Positions 21,861 through 33,022 are shown, numbered from the stretch's first letter. The stretch is DNA of 64,000 bases from Undaria pinnatifida (GCA_012845835.1 JABAKD010000007.1:9096723-9160722), one strand, 5' to 3'. The notes: generated from the sequence alone by a model not told the origin. Translations and numbers: made by a program.

Positions 21861-22149
21861 CTTCCCGTGGAGTACACGACGTCGTCCATTACTAGGGGTT
21901 GCGATACACGGGCGGGGCACGATACTACTTGAATGGCGCGCTCACGACGCGATAGAGGAGGACCACAGACCAATGCTACAATAAAGGCGTATCATATGAT
22001 TTTATTTCTGGTGCTCGGCAATGCTTGAGGAGCTCTCCACCTCTCACAAACCGAAAAAAAAAGGAAGAGAAAAAAACAAAATTTACATAATGATTCTATA
22101 TTACCAGGTACGCGCAATTCCCATGGCCTACAAAGTAGGTAGTAGGTGT

Positions 22150-22265
22150 GTTCAACGCAAAGTACCCGGGGGGAAAAAAAACCCGACGATCTTGGGTTAG
22201 GGAGCCCCGTCGTTTCAAAAACGGTTTTAGCCAAAAAATGGTATACCTTAATACGATTTGCTTCG
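22150..22265. repeat. Rep-J copy
   Basis: ACGATCTTGGGTTAGGGAGC, CCCCGTCGTTTCAAAAACGG and GCCAAAAAATGGTATACC match 10915-10985. Confidence 0.7.
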
Positions 22266-23002
22266 TCGCCACGTCTGGGTTCCACAGGGGTTACTTACGG
22301 TATTGGGATGAAGGAACGGCGCGGGCACACCGGGTGTGCTGTGCTTGATGCCCATGGGTGGGTGGAAAAATAGGAGCAGTTGAACGTGCGTGCGCTGGAT
22401 GCGGGTCGATGGAAAATAACGCAGAACGTCATCTTGGCATGCAATGTATTGTCTTACGTCTCGTACGTACTTGTAGTCGTTTACGGGATAGACGACCAGA
22501 AGAGTTTCCACCGCCTTTGCGCCTACTACGGTATCATGGCAAAAAGAGCTTCCACCTCCCTCTGAGAGGATAAAATAGCCAGCAAGGGACTCCATAAGTG
22601 CTGAATGTCGATGTGAGAAAAGAAAAACAAGACAAGAACACACCCGCACACACCGGCACACACCGGCACACACCCCTAACAAACGCACGGGACACAGGGA
22701 TGATGAACTGGGTGCCGATGTGTGGACTAGTGGACAGAGGGGTTCAACGCGAGTTGGGCGTAGATGGGTGAAAACAACGGAACGGGTTTCAATGTGAAGA
22801 AAAAAACGCGAAAAAAGAAACAGCCACGAAGAAAAAAGAACAAGGCACTTCGTACTTCGTACTACATGATATCGGCGTAAATTACGTGTGAATCGAGTTG
22901 CCAGTTTACCCACCGTCTCGCGACCGCGGGCGACCACAGGAGCGGTCCACTAGATTGCACAGCCGCTTTACCGCAATAGGTAACCCATTCAGGAGCAACG
23001 AG
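22266..23002. other. Rep-E scraps, otherwise nothing recognised
   Basis: Contains (CACACCGG)n near 22645, Rep-E-like GGTGCCGATGTGTGGAC near 22712 and TGGGTGAAAAC near 22765. No gene supported. Confidence 0.5.
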
Positions 23003-23233
23003 ATCAGGAGACGGTCAGTCAAAGGAAAACGGCCAGCCGTCAAGGGTATCAAACCGATATTTACTCATTAAAACGTAGTAGTTTAGTCAGGAGACGGTCC
23101 GTCACGGCAAACGTCCAGCGGTCAAGGGCGTCAAATCGATATTTCCACACGAAGACCAAGTAGTTTGGCGTCAGTCAAGGCAAACCATTAGAAAATTACC
23201 GTCTGTCAAAGGGTGGAAGTGCCGCCTCCTGAC
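23003..23233 (+). mobile_element. MITE-2, truncated plus full copy
   Basis: The first copy begins ATCAGGAGACGGTCAGTCAA at 23003 and lacks a right end. The second runs GTCAGGAGACGGTCCGTC (23096) to TGCCGCCTCCTGAC (23233). Each full element has terminal inverted repeats of the GTCAGGAGACGG type and no coding sequence. Confidence 0.85.
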
Positions 23234-23640
23234 ATATTTCGTCAGAAGTGGACCCATGCCTTTCGGGTAAAGGCTACGTGCGTGAAAATAGTGCGCAGTA
23301 CTTTCGCAGTGCCACAAAAGTGATAGAACAAAAAGTGCACCAGTGGCCGCGCCTTTCGACGCCCAAGAATCCGACCGCAAATCTCTTAAAAATAGCACCA
23401 CTTTTTTTTTTCTTCAACTGTCTCATGCCTTCCCTTCCGCCTTCCACCCGTCCGTGCACACATCAGTTGAAGACGGCGGCAGTGTCAAAAAGGTACACTA
23501 GGGCGAAATTCTAGCGATATTCCGTGGTCTCAACGAGAGCATGACATCTCAAACCCCAAAAGCGAGCATGCACGAAAATATAAAATATATTGCAGGCACT
23601 TCGAGGTGTATGCACCCCAAGGGGGAAAAAAAAAAAAATG
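23234..23640. other. No gene recognised
   Basis: Only T-runs and short frames. TATAAAATATATTG near 23580 is AT-rich. Confidence 0.45.
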
Positions 23641-23647
23641 TATATAT

Positions 23648-23765
23648 ATATAAGCCATGCACCCAAACTATTGTATTTTATGTCCCGATCCCACCACGTA
23701 AGATTTTCGAGCCAGGTTAGGGCTTAGGCTTCTCGTCGGGTTGGGACCTGGTACCCGGTATATCA
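23648..23765 (+). repeat. Rep-K copy
   Basis: AAGCCATGCACCCAAAC, GTATTTTATGTCCCGATCCC, GGTTAGGGCTTAGGCTTCTC, GTCGGGTTGGGACCTGGTAC. Other copies: 51445-51540, 52470-52615, 62860-62985 and inverted 63765-63905. Confidence 0.8.
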
Positions 23766-24089
23766 AGTATACTACTATTTACTACCTGGTAGTAACTACT
23801 GGCATCTTATATAGCATACCTACAGTAGCATAAAATAGGCGTCCGTGGCTAACATCCACCGCTGCGGGTGTATACATGTATATATATTGGAGCATGCAAC
23901 ATGGAAGCATGACAGGCGCCAGAAACGAAAGTATGCTTTTCGCTGTTATAACTCCACAACGAAAGAACAAAAGAAAAGAAAAGGACACCCAGGAAACGCC
24001 AACAAAGCGTGCACTGCTACGAATTACTCTAAGGAATTGAAAACTGACTTGCATCGCCATATCACCTTGCTGTACTTGCAATGTACCTC

Positions 24090-24228
24090 CTCTGTCTCGC
24101 AGTTTGTGTCCACAGCAGTCAGAGCTCGGCTCTCTCTAGGAGGCATCGGCACCGACACTGGTTGCGCTTTATCTAGACGGGCGAAAATGTCGGTTGAATG
24201 TGAAGAACACACGCACCGCTAGCACCGG
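24090..24228 (+). repeat. Rep-E copy with short insert
   Basis: CTCTGTCTCGCAGTTTGTGT, then CCACAGCAGTCAGAGCTCGG, then GGAGGCATCGGCACCGACAC. Against 62230-62300 (GACCACAGAGCTCG) this copy has seven extra bases, CAGTCAG or equivalent. Confidence 0.75.
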
Positions 24229-24544
24229 TCAAGGGCGAGCACGGCATCCCGACGAAGCCTATGTAACATGGAAGCGTGACAGCACAAAAAAAAATGAAAC
24301 TATTCGTTTGTTGTGGTCGCGGTGAAAAAACAACAAATGCAACAAAAAAGCACTGATTTTACCACTTGCAAGAAACATAAACGTGCGTACGAAGTACGCT
24401 AAGAGTTTACTACTGGCTGTGCTGGTATGGACATGAAATTGTACAGCAGTATGACACATTTTGTAAACTATACCTTTCTTTTCAGGCTGGCGGAATTCTT
24501 ATGTAAGGCACGGTGTGCCCTATATTTTCTATTTTCAGTATTAT

Positions 24545-24935
24545 AAGGCTTAGTTTGGGTAAGCTATCGGTTAACCTTTTGCAGGTGGTCAAACGGACTA
24601 ATACCCCACTAACACCTTAACAAATGGCGTCGTCGGCAGGGCATGTTTTTTTTAGGGATCGTGGGTTCGAATCCCACCATCCACCAATAATAAACTTTTT
24701 CAGACTTTTCCCCATGTCGAAGTTGAGAAATACTCTCCCCGGCCGGTATCTCCAGGAAATGAAACCGCTTGGATATTGACACATCCGCCCGTATACTACA
24801 TCCGGCCGACCTGCTATCCCGCCGTTTCAGGGGCGGCGAGAGTGTTTCAAGGCTTAGTTTGGGTAAAAGCTATCGGTTAAACTTTGCAAGTTGCCGCACG
24901 GACAAATACCCCACTAATACCTCAACATCAGTGCA
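24545..24935 (+). mobile_element. Direct-repeat element carrying a tRNA 3' half (copy 2)
   Basis: Direct repeats AAGGCTTAGTTTGGGTAA..GCTATCGGTTAA at about 24549-24640 and 24850-24935 flank the body. At 24659-24689 lie a T-arm and acceptor 3' strand (GTGGGTTCGAATCCCACCAT) ending in an encoded CCACCA. The D-arm and anticodon halves of a tRNA are absent. The encoded CCA suggests copying from a mature tRNA end or from a retroelement primer site. Same structure, opposite orientation, at 11050-11510. Confidence 0.65.
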
Positions 24936-25545
24936 AAAGGAGCTATGCTCTTATTTTCGTCCAAGACTCCATTACTTTGGCCTGAAATTCTTGGCTGTCA
25001 AATTGTTAGTCTAGGGCATAGAAACGTGCGTCGGGGGTGCATGCGCGAACGAATGCCCCCGAAGTCATGCCTCGGGCGAGACATTTGAGATCCTCGTGTT
25101 AGGACCTCAGAAACTTCCGTTGCACCACGATAGGGGGGGGATAACGTCACAATTGCAACGTTGGTGTTCGCACATGAACTCATCACCGCAGCAAAAAGTC
25201 CGTGGTCACTTGGCCACTCGAGAAAAAGTACCTACTCGTATTGTTAGTCGCCAACAATCAGCGACATCTAGTGTAGTGCTACTGCTGTAGTCCGCAGTCG
25301 GCGCCTTGCGGCCAGCCACACTCAGCGCTGAAAAACACCACCCCCCTTTGAAGGCGAATAAGTGACGACAAAAAGACGACGCTATGATTGCACCATCGGT
25401 CAAATGCTTTCTCGCGTCGGACGGGAAGGGGGGCCTGACACGTGTACATGTAGCGTAGCAGCCCAACCATTACAAGAACGCAAGCAGCAGCAGCATTACA
25501 CTTTACGGTGCACGGCATGACATGATACGATCCCATTTCATATTA
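24936..25545. other. No gene recognised
   Basis: Unique-looking sequence with a CTACTGCTGTAG motif near 25267. Confidence 0.45.
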
Positions 25546-25782
25546 TAAAAAATGAAAATACACTCCAGCTGTGAGATTTTATATTTTGCCGAAACCAATT
25601 TTATAGCAAAATGTTCTAACAACGTCAGCTGTGAGTTCTCGACAAACTCGGGGTTGACGCTCATCTTTGCAAGCTGCGTACTACACCGGTCGCCCTTTTT
25701 GCGTCAGCTGTGAGATCTCGACAAACTTGGGGATGACGCTCATCCTTACAAGCTACACAATACACCGGTCGCCCGTTTTCAC
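25546..25782 (-). repeat. Rep-C tail and a 78-bp tandem duplication derived from it
   Basis: ATACACTCCAGCTGTGAGAT is followed by two units of GTCAGCTGTGAG..TCTCGACAAACT..GGGG.TGACGCTCATC..AAGCT (about 25623-25700 and 25702-25780), each ending in ACACCGGTCGCCC. Confidence 0.75.
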
Positions 25783-26184
25783 CGATTGTGCATGATTACT
25801 TGCTCTTCTGGGCGTTCACATTATTAATCACACCGTACAACAGAACAGCCAAGACCACGCTCCGCAAGGGCGTGAATTCTCCTGCCGATTTCCTCTACAT
25901 CAAGGGAGGGCACACACAACACGAAAACGGCGGCGTCGGGAACAACATCTAGACAGCACCTTTCCTACATGTAGGCGCCTGGCTCGTCGTTTTTCAGTGT
26001 CTCTCCGTTCGCCGAAAAAACGAGCCTGTAAAAAACAGCGATCCCATCGTTAGCCTCTCACGAAAAAATGGCGCAAAACAACGGAACCATCGACGATATC
26101 CAAATGCCTCGGAACTGGTACCGCGAGAGCAACTCCTTAATTTCGCTCCCGAGACCCAGGTTTTCATCCCGTTTATTATCGTCA
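25783..26184. other. No gene recognised
   Basis: No repeats or coding signal seen. Confidence 0.4.
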
Positions 26185-26340
26185 CCCGACTCTCGCCCTC
26201 CCCCCCAGTAGAAACTCGGATCCGGCGCCATAAAGCGGGCCGTCTCCTCGCCCCTCCCCACTACGCTATACGTGCCTTCATTTTTATTGCGAGAAGACTT
26301 GGGCATTTTCTTCCCTCGTCAACTCGCGTCGAATTGTACC
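26185..26340 (-). mobile_element. SINE-F copy
   Basis: CCCCTCCCCACTACGCTATA, CGTGCCTTCATTTTTATTGC and TTTTCTTCCCTCGTCAACTC match six other copies. On the sense strand the family ends in AATAAATGGGATAA-like sequence followed by A-rich tail. Confidence 0.75.
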
Positions 26341-26884
26341 AGATATTGGCAGCTACTGACCCCCGCGCAGAGGAAGTGATACGCTAGTCCAGCTCAGCAC
26401 GGGCGGGAACTACCAGACGAGACCTCCTGCCGGTGCAAGAGGTCTCACTCGATCCAGACCTCGCACTAAATGATCCACGGCGGTGGCGAGGAAGAATACA
26501 ACATCAAAACTGTTGCTGTTCTGAGGGGTTATGTCATCTCGTGTGTCTTACATGGTGTCTGATACGGGAACCCTTTTTTTCCTCGACGGCGAAAGCGAAA
26601 AAGTGACAACAAAAAAAAACACACATCTATACAGCAGTAGCCGCGCAGCGGCCACTGCTTTTGCTTCAAGGAGGAGGGGGAGGGGGTACAACTTAGCAAC
26701 CCACCAATATACGATAACGCAAGCAACAGCTGTTTTGTACCACGCGGGGCGCAGCATGACACCACTATCCAATCAGCCCCCGCGAAGTTGCAGGTACGTG
26801 CAGGCACTCCAATTTGCACGAAAATTCAGTAGCGATTCATGTACGGCGGCTCCCTATTTGCAGGCCGCGCAAAACGACGGTTGA
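26341..26884. other. No gene recognised
   Basis: Contains TACAGCAGTAGCC near 26627. Open frames on both strands lack domains. Confidence 0.45.
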
Positions 26885-26948
26885 GGTGCCCAGACCAACC
26901 CGACCCCAGGCCTAACCCAAACCCTAACCCTAACCCCAACCCAACCCT
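26885..26948. repeat. Degenerate telomere-like CCCTAA tract
   Basis: CCTAACCCAAACCCTAACCC then TAACCCCAACCCAACCC. Interstitial, in the same orientation as 17411-17481. Confidence 0.8.
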
Positions 26949-27820
26949 TCGGGGGCTGGAGGTCTGCTCTCGAGGTCGGCAAGGGCAGTATTGAGTGTAC
27001 GTGCAAATCTGAAAAACCTTGCACGTACGTGCAAAAAAACGCCTGGTCCTATCCCATACATTCTTCTGGGTGCTTATACCAATCACCGCCCCGCACGACA
27101 ACCACGACAACAGCTTTCCCAGACTTCGCTCCAGCCTCCAGACCATCAGGGCGGCGGGGTGGGGCACACACACACACAACGAAAAACGCCGGCTTCGGAA
27201 ATTATCTCGACGACATAACAGCGTAGGTCCGCCACCAAGAAACTCCTGTTCTTTGGAGTGGGCCTCAGATTCGTATTCCGACACCAGATTATTATTTTGA
27301 CACTGGTCACCCTTGAAAAACCTTGAGCTTAGCAGCTATTTTTTGCATAGGATTTAGTGTAGCGCTCGCCGCTGAGTACGCTGTTCTCAGTACAATTTTC
27401 TTAGCGTCCGCCCAAAAGCGATGAGCCATAGTTTCTTACTACGCGTTTCCGTATATACGGGCCTACAACGTAACAAGCCGGTATACATTTTCCGCGGGCG
27501 CATTTATTGTTCGTGGTTTGTCAATGTCACGGAGGGAGCCCGAGCCTCGCGACCACAGCCCCACCTTTCACCCGAGCTCCACCACCTCCATCTTCCGCGA
27601 CTACTACATTCCATGTCTTCCCCCTTCAAGCCACCACCAACGACAAGGCACTCTTTCTTCTGGCCGCTACGTACCACCGGCCCCGGCGTCGCACTATTGC
27701 CGAAAAAATCAGCCTGTAAAAATTAACTCAACTCTTTTTAGCACCGCATTCCCGTCGTGGGGACAAATCACTTGGAGTTAGACTGTGATCATTTTAAAAG
27801 TTGGTAACGGGCTAGGGGTC
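26949..27820. other. No gene recognised
   Basis: GCACGTACGTGCAAAAA near 27020 is palindromic. No gene can be supported. GGGGACAAATCACTTGGAGT near 27760 is a MITE-1-like scrap. Confidence 0.45.
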
Positions 27821-27824
27821 TTGT

Positions 27825-28232
27825 GTTACCATGGCGTGTCGTCTTATGCCGGAACCCTTTCTCGGGTTTCGCTCTTAAGTCACAAGAAAAAATGACGACA
27901 AAGAGGTGAGATGCTAAGGCCGCTTGTATGCAAGATTTGGTTTCGGTTGAAAAATGGAGCTAAAAAATCGGCTTGAAGGGGGGTTGTGTTACCGTGGCGT
28001 GTCGTTCTATACCGGAACCCTTTCGGAGTTTGATTTTTTTTTAAACTATTTACGGGGGACCATAGTAAATAGGACCTACGGTACAAACGAAAACCAATAT
28101 ATTTCCCTATTTTGACGAACAATATTTGGTCCTATTTACTATGGTCCCCCGTAATAAAAAAAATGACAGATAAGTTATACTAAGGCAGGGCCGTTTTAAA
28201 GCAAGATATTTTAGGTTGCAAAACGGAGCAAA
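27825..28232. repeat. Diverged tandem repeat of about 165 bp, interrupted by MITE-3
   Basis: GTGTTACC[AG]TGGCGTGTCGT begins units at about 27822 and 27988. Both continue through CCGGAACCCTTTC and ATGAC.GA.AA to GTTG.AAAA..GGAGC. Unit two is about 100 bp longer because MITE-3 lies in it. Confidence 0.8.
28051..28153. mobile_element. MITE-3: perfect inverted repeats flanked by TA
   Basis: Positions 28053-28076 (starting CGGGGGACCATAGTAAATAG) are the exact reverse complement of 28128-28151. The element is flanked by TA on each side (28051-28052 and 28152-28153), so there are 24-bp perfect inverted repeats around a 51-bp AT-rich core. TA flanks and terminal inverted repeats are the hallmarks of Tc1/mariner-class non-autonomous elements. 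Perfect arms imply a recent insertion or hairpin homogenisation. No transposase is encoded in the window. Confidence 0.9.
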
Positions 28233-28424
28233 ATGGCCAAAAAAAAAATAATAGAGACAAGAAGAACAAAACAGAATCTAATGGAAATCAAAACGGAGCA
28301 GTTCCGCCGCGGTCACATTCCAACTCCTGCTTTCACCAGATCCCATTCGGGTTTTCCTTGCGAGAACGAAAAAGTGACGACAAAACGTGACAACATTTTG
28401 CTGATGACGTTCACCCTGACAAAC

Positions 28425-28565
28425 CTCCATCCATAGAAGTCGTGAGTATTCAGAGGATAACACATCAGTAGAAACGAGCGGACGGTGTACCACGCAGCTT
28501 GCAAAGATGAGTATAGACCTTAAATGTATCGAACTCACAACTGAAGTGCTCATAATATTCTCATC
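28425..28565 (+). repeat. Rep-C variant
   Basis: ACCACGCAGCTTGCAAAGAT, GAGTATAGACCTTAAATG and TATCGAACTCACAACTGA. This variant is shared with 60255-60300. Confidence 0.7.
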
Positions 28566-28844
28566 AAATTATGATTACGGCGTCCGCCACTACTCTTGCT
28601 TCGGTGGGTGACGCATTCAGCAAAACCACGAATATACCAGAAAAGGAAGCCGCAACTGTAACATACGGCGCTGGGCGCAGCATAATACTTTCAGAACCCA
28701 TGTGCATCGATCAAAAACGCGACGACTCTCGCAAAATCTCTTGCCAAGCGTACACAAGGATAAGCACGCAGCTGGGCTATGTACGACGACTTTCAAAATG
28801 TCCTATTAATACCAAGCATACGTTAGGATGAGGATGCAGATCTG

Positions 28845-28965
28845 TTGTTGTTTTTATCACATCAACTCGCACAATATCAAGTCTGTGGTTACAGGACAGG
28901 CTCCAGTCATTCTGGAGAGGAAGAACATCCCAGGTGACAAGAAAAAAAAACCCAAGGCCAAACCA
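28845..28965 (-). mobile_element. SINE-B 3' part without its triplet tail
   Basis: ATCACATCAACTCGCACAAT, GTCTGTGGTTACAGGACAGG, CTCCAGTCATTCTGGAG. Directly followed by a Rep-C copy in the same orientation. Confidence 0.8.
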
Positions 28966-28984
28966 AAAGTGGTACACGTGTATA

Positions 28985-29140
28985 TAATAAAAATAAAAAT
29001 AAAAATACACTCCAGCTGTGAGATCGAAGATTTCGTCGATACTCATCTTTGCAAGCTGTGTGTGATACTCCGATCGCGCGTATTACGGGTTGTGTGTTCT
29101 CATTGAGGATATAGGTCGGCGACTCCCCTTACAACTGCAG
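28985..29140 (-). repeat. Rep-C copy
   Basis: ATACACTCCAGCTGTGAGAT, TTTGCAAGCTGTGTGTGATA, CGCGTATTACGGGTTGTGTG, ATATAGGTCGGCGACTCCCC. Preceded by (AATAAA)n-like tail sequence. Confidence 0.85.
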
Positions 29141-29284
29141 CAGTATATATTATAAAAATTATAAAAATATCACAGCTGTAGCATTACATGCATCCACCGA
29201 AAACATATACCTGGTACTACTATGTACCCCTCCCTATGGACAGCAAGAACGGTCCTTAGGCACAATCCGGGCAGAGTAACACGT

Positions 29285-29665
29285 GCTACGACAGTGGCAC
29301 AAAGGTATACCGCTTTTTGGCTAAACGCATTTTCTGAACGACAAGTCTTCCTAACCCCTTCACAACGACGCGTGCTGCGACGATAGAGGTTCACCACTAT
29401 TTTTTCGGAGCCGTTCCTCAATTTCGGAGCTTGAAAAAAAACTCTCCCAAAAAATTGATTCGTTGGGAGAAAAAAAAATATAAGACTGCTACAAGTACAT
29501 GCCGGGATGAAAAGTCCCATGGCCTAAAGTAGACAAACGAAAGTCATGCAAAAAAAAAAATGTTTATTCCCGACGATTTCGGGTCAAGAAGCCCCGTCAT
29601 TCAGAAAAAAAAAAAAGCCAAAAATTGCTGCCTCCATCGTGGCATGCGTCCGTTTTCGGGGACAA
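29285..29665. repeat. Rep-J copies
   Basis: TTCGGAGCTTGAAAAAAAAC, CGACGATTTCGGGTCAAGAA, GCCCCGTCATTCAG and TCCATCGTGGCATGCGTC. Two partial copies appear to adjoin. Confidence 0.65.
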
Positions 29666-29924
29666 ATAACTTGAAATTAGTGAGGGACAGGTTTTGGGAT
29701 TCCATCTCCAACTCTTAAGATTAGCCTGCAGCAGTCTAACCCCAAGTGCTCTTTCCCATGTCGGGACTGGGGTGCGAAAACGGTCATAATAACCCAAAAT
29801 CGTTGGATTGTCTTTCTTTTCGGCGGATGTGTTTGTTTCGTATTCCTGCAACAGAGGCGATGGGTATGTCTGATCGGGTGGCACGTTCACCTTGTTGCTC
29901 AAAAACAGTTTTTTGGTGAGAGTA

Positions 29925-30091
29925 TTTAGAGCCCCCAAATCCCTCCCTGTACTAAACTCAAGTACACTCGTCACCAAAGAGGGTTTTCCGGCCGTAAAGA
30001 CTTTAACCCCTTTAGCACCCCCAAATCCCTCCCTATACTAACTTCAAGTAAAATTGTCACCAAAAAGGGTTTCCGTTTGTAAAGGCGTTAA
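29925..30091 (-). mobile_element. Two MITE-1 copies head to tail
   Basis: Copies at 29925-30006 and 30003-30091 share the TTAA at their junction, giving TTTAACCCC as both the end of one and the start of the next. The right end reads AAAGGCGTTAA. Confidence 0.85.
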
Positions 30092-30344
30092 GGCAAGAAC
30101 CTTGCAGGGCAAAAAAAGAAAGTGAACTTCTGCCGTAGGCATGTAGCACGTTTCCATCTGGAGTGGCATTCTAGTTTGTCGCCCTCTTCGGGTTTCAAAA
30201 CAGGTCAGATTCCTACTCGTACCACCGACAAAACGACCCGACACATTTTTTCAAGTAGGTTGACCTCAAAAGCGCGGGTGTATGATAGGCAGCCCTGGAG
30301 GAAAACAAGAACAAGATAAACACACGTTATTTGTATTTTTCTGT

Positions 30345-30535
30345 TTGCCCGTTCCCATCTATCATCTTCGCTAAGTTCTTCTTCTCCCTCTCGAGACGTA
30401 AACTCAGACCCGCGGTCACGCCGCAGGGCTTTCCCCCCGCCTTCGCCCCTCCCCACTACGCGGTGGTACCCGCCTTCTTCATTTACCGCAAGAAAAGGGA
30501 CAGACACTTTCTTCCCTCGTCAACACGCGCCTATT
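30345..30535 (-). mobile_element. SINE-F copy
   Basis: CCGTTCCCATCTATCATCTTC, CTCAGACCCGCGGTCACGC, CGCCCCTCCCCACTACGCGG, CTTTCTTCCCTCGTCAACAC. Confidence 0.75.
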
Positions 30536-30599
30536 TGTACACTAGCTCCACGTAATGTTTCTATAAATATGGGGTTTCCAGTCGTGAAGAGGGAATTGT

Positions 30600-30795
30600 T
30601 CAGGATTTTTCGGGGGTCAGGTCACTTCTCACGGGGTCAGGTCAGGTCAGGATGACCAGGCTCGATCCGTGAGGTTTGAAACCCTCCTGACTCGACCCGA
30701 CCCGTGAGATTTCGAACAACTCTTGAACCGACCGGACTCCACCCGTGAAGAGATGATGACAATCGTCCTGACGCGATCCTCGGGTCGGTCGGATC
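30600..30795. repeat. GGTCAGG/GACCCG short direct and inverted repeats
   Basis: GGGGTCAGGTCAGGTCAGG and reversed CGACCCGACCCGTGAG phrases recur within 190 bp. Class unknown. Confidence 0.6.
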
Positions 30796-31304
30796 TTGAC
30801 CCTTCAAAAAAACTTGTAATTTGTTTTTCGACGAGACGAAAAAGGACGAGAGTGCTATAGATAGACTGAAGCTGTTTTGACCACGCGCTAAAATCGTTTT
30901 GGGCTGCGTTCGATGTTGCTTCCCTGGTTACTTGTGCGGCGTTTCAAGTGTGTTCCACCCTCTCTCCGACTTGCGACAAGCCCGGCCGGCAAAAAACGAC
31001 GATTGGCATTACTGCTATGTCGGAAAATATAAGCCCATTGTGGGCATTAATATGAAAATAATGTATTGCACAAATTTCTGGACAGTTTATATTAGAATAG
31101 GGGTGCGAATTAGCTGGACATGGCTTAACGGCTGTGTACTATTAATAGCTGGGCGGGGAACTAAGCCAGCCAGCTGATTTTGTCTCTATCGCTACTGCTG
31201 TCGTTGCACGCCTTTCTTTATGCCCCCTTCACATTCTGTTGCATTCTTCCTCGCGCGAGCGTGGCGGGCGGCGTCAGCCGCCCGCAAAACGAAGCCCTTT
31301 GTGG

Positions 31305-31645
31305 TACATACAATACGTTACGCGAGTACTCTCTTTGGAACCGCCTCTACGTGATACGGACACGATGTCAAACTAGGGTTGAGAGTTCGAAAAATGCTGC
31401 AGGGGGAAAACGGGGTAGGGACCGGAAGTCCTTGTACTTGACGAAACATGAAAAAAAATACCCTTCAGCTGCGAGATCGACCATAAAGAACATTGCCTTG
31501 TATTATCATTATAATACACTACTGTGCGAGTAATACATTGGGGACCGCATCTTTCGTCATACGGACACGCTTATCATACTTGGATTTAGAGTTCGAAAAG
31601 CATGGCACCGGGGAAAACGGGGTACGGTTTCAACCATTGTACGAA
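31305..31645. repeat. Diverged direct duplication about 220 bp apart, with a Rep-C scrap between
   Basis: GATACGGACACG, GAGAGTTCGAAAA and GGGGAAAACGGGGTA occur at about 31351-31420 and again at 31558-31625. CAGCTGCGAGATCGACC (Rep-C) lies at 31467. Confidence 0.75.
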
Positions 31646-31821
31646 GAACTAATGGCTCGATTCTACGAATAATCTATCTCGAGGTTCCAGAGGGGTATAA
31701 AATAAAACGCGTCGACGATTACACAAACGAAAAGACATCGCGCACGCGAGGCAGCTAAGGATGCTCGGGCAACATGGGGTGGACTAGCTAGGGTGGACAC
31801 ATACGACGGTGCAGCAAGGGC

Positions 31822-31970
31822 GTCAGGAGACGGTCAGTCAAGGGAAAACGTCCAGCCGTCAAGGGTGTCAAACCAAGCCTTCCGCACTAAAACCTAGTAG
31901 TTCGGCGTCAGTCACCGTAAATTTTGGAAATATTGCCGCCTGTCACAGGCTGAAACTGCCGTCTCCTGAC
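31822..31970 (+). mobile_element. MITE-2, intact 149-bp copy
   Basis: Starts GTCAGGAGACGGTCAGTC and ends GAAACTGCCGTCTCCTGAC, so at least 12 terminal bases are perfect inverted repeats. The interior matches the 23096-23233 and 35820-35976 copies. No coding capacity. Confidence 0.9.
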
Positions 31971-32049
31971 ATATTTACGGTTTACACATCAGAGGTGCCC
32001 CGGGTTTTTGCACTGAGGCTCTTCAGTTGAGACTGATTCTACGACAGCC

Positions 32050-32320
32050 CCGCTCCCCCCCCCCCCCCCCCCCCCCCGCAAAAAACAAAAAAACGCATTG
32101 TTCTGTAACGAACCTTTCATGGCTGCTCGACACACGAGGAAGGATGCCATGAAAACAATATCTTCGTAGATTTTCTTGTTCGCGGAAGAAACACTATCCA
32201 ACGATGACGTTGGGCTGGCAAGGGGCACCGTATTTCAGGAGATACGGCCGGGAGTTGACTTCGTGGAAAGAAAAGTAGGCGGGGGGGGGGGGGGGGGGCG
32301 GGGGGGGCTACCTTAGAACG
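32050..32320. repeat. C and G homopolymers flanking about 200 bp
   Basis: A run of about 22 C at 32056-32077 and a G run at 32281-32307, each next to an A-rich stretch. No other structure. Confidence 0.75.
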
Positions 32321-32829
32321 ACTCTTGAGAAGCTTTATATCGGATGCCCGAGGAACAGCGGGTGGATTCGTGGCATGCTAGAGAGATGCACAGTTTTTTT
32401 TGTCTTTTTTTCCAGGCACTTATTCACTTGGAAAGCTCTACTCCCCATCCAAAAAACTGACTGTTTACGAGAAAACTAACGGCAGCAGTGCAACCCGATC
32501 AGGAATCTCTTCTCTGTAGTCGATGGGTGACACTTTTAGATATCAAGATGGAACGTTTACGCAGTTGAAGACTTACATAATTCTCTCCCCCCTCCCCCCC
32601 CCCCCCCCCTCCCGCCCCCCGGAACCGTTGGCAATCCCCCGGGACCTACCTATAAGTTGTCAGGTAGTAGTACAAAAAACAAAAAAAAGTGATACTTTGA
32701 AAAAACAAGCATGACATTCCGAAGATTTCAGGGTTATGAGGTTATAACCCACTTCAAACTCCTCAATCTGTTTCTAGCCTGACTCCAAGTGTTTCGTCCC
32801 GATGTCCGGACTGCGGCGCCAAAAGGGTT

Positions 32830-32921
32830 ATAACGCCTTTACAACCAGAAACCTTTCTTGTTTTTTCAAATTCAATTCAATTTAGTACAGAGAGGGGTTT
32901 GGGGGGCTCTAAAAGGGTTGA
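32830..32921 (+). mobile_element. MITE-1 copy
   Basis: TAACGCCTTTACAACCAGAA to GGGGGGCTCTAAAAGGGTT. Confidence 0.8.
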
Positions 32922-33022
32922 GGAGCCGGAGCTCCCCGGTCACAGAGAAGAAAAACGGCAACAGCAGTGGTGGGTATCCCCATTTAAGAGGAGTGCCCCG
33001 TGACCGAACCAAAACAAGCGCT

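Noticed and set aside
22102-22110. TACCAGGTA as a family of genuine splice donors
   Set aside because: CAG|GTA fits a donor, but the motif is used equally on both strands, mostly away from coding sequence, and is demonstrably inserted in at least two repeats.
24659-24689. tRNA gene
   Set aside because: Only T-arm and acceptor 3' strand exist; no matching 5' acceptor, D-arm or anticodon arm lies upstream.
31822-31970. Footprint source for the CCAGG motif
   Set aside because: MITE-2 ends in GTCAGG and would not leave TA-CCAGG-TA; no element in the window has the required ends.
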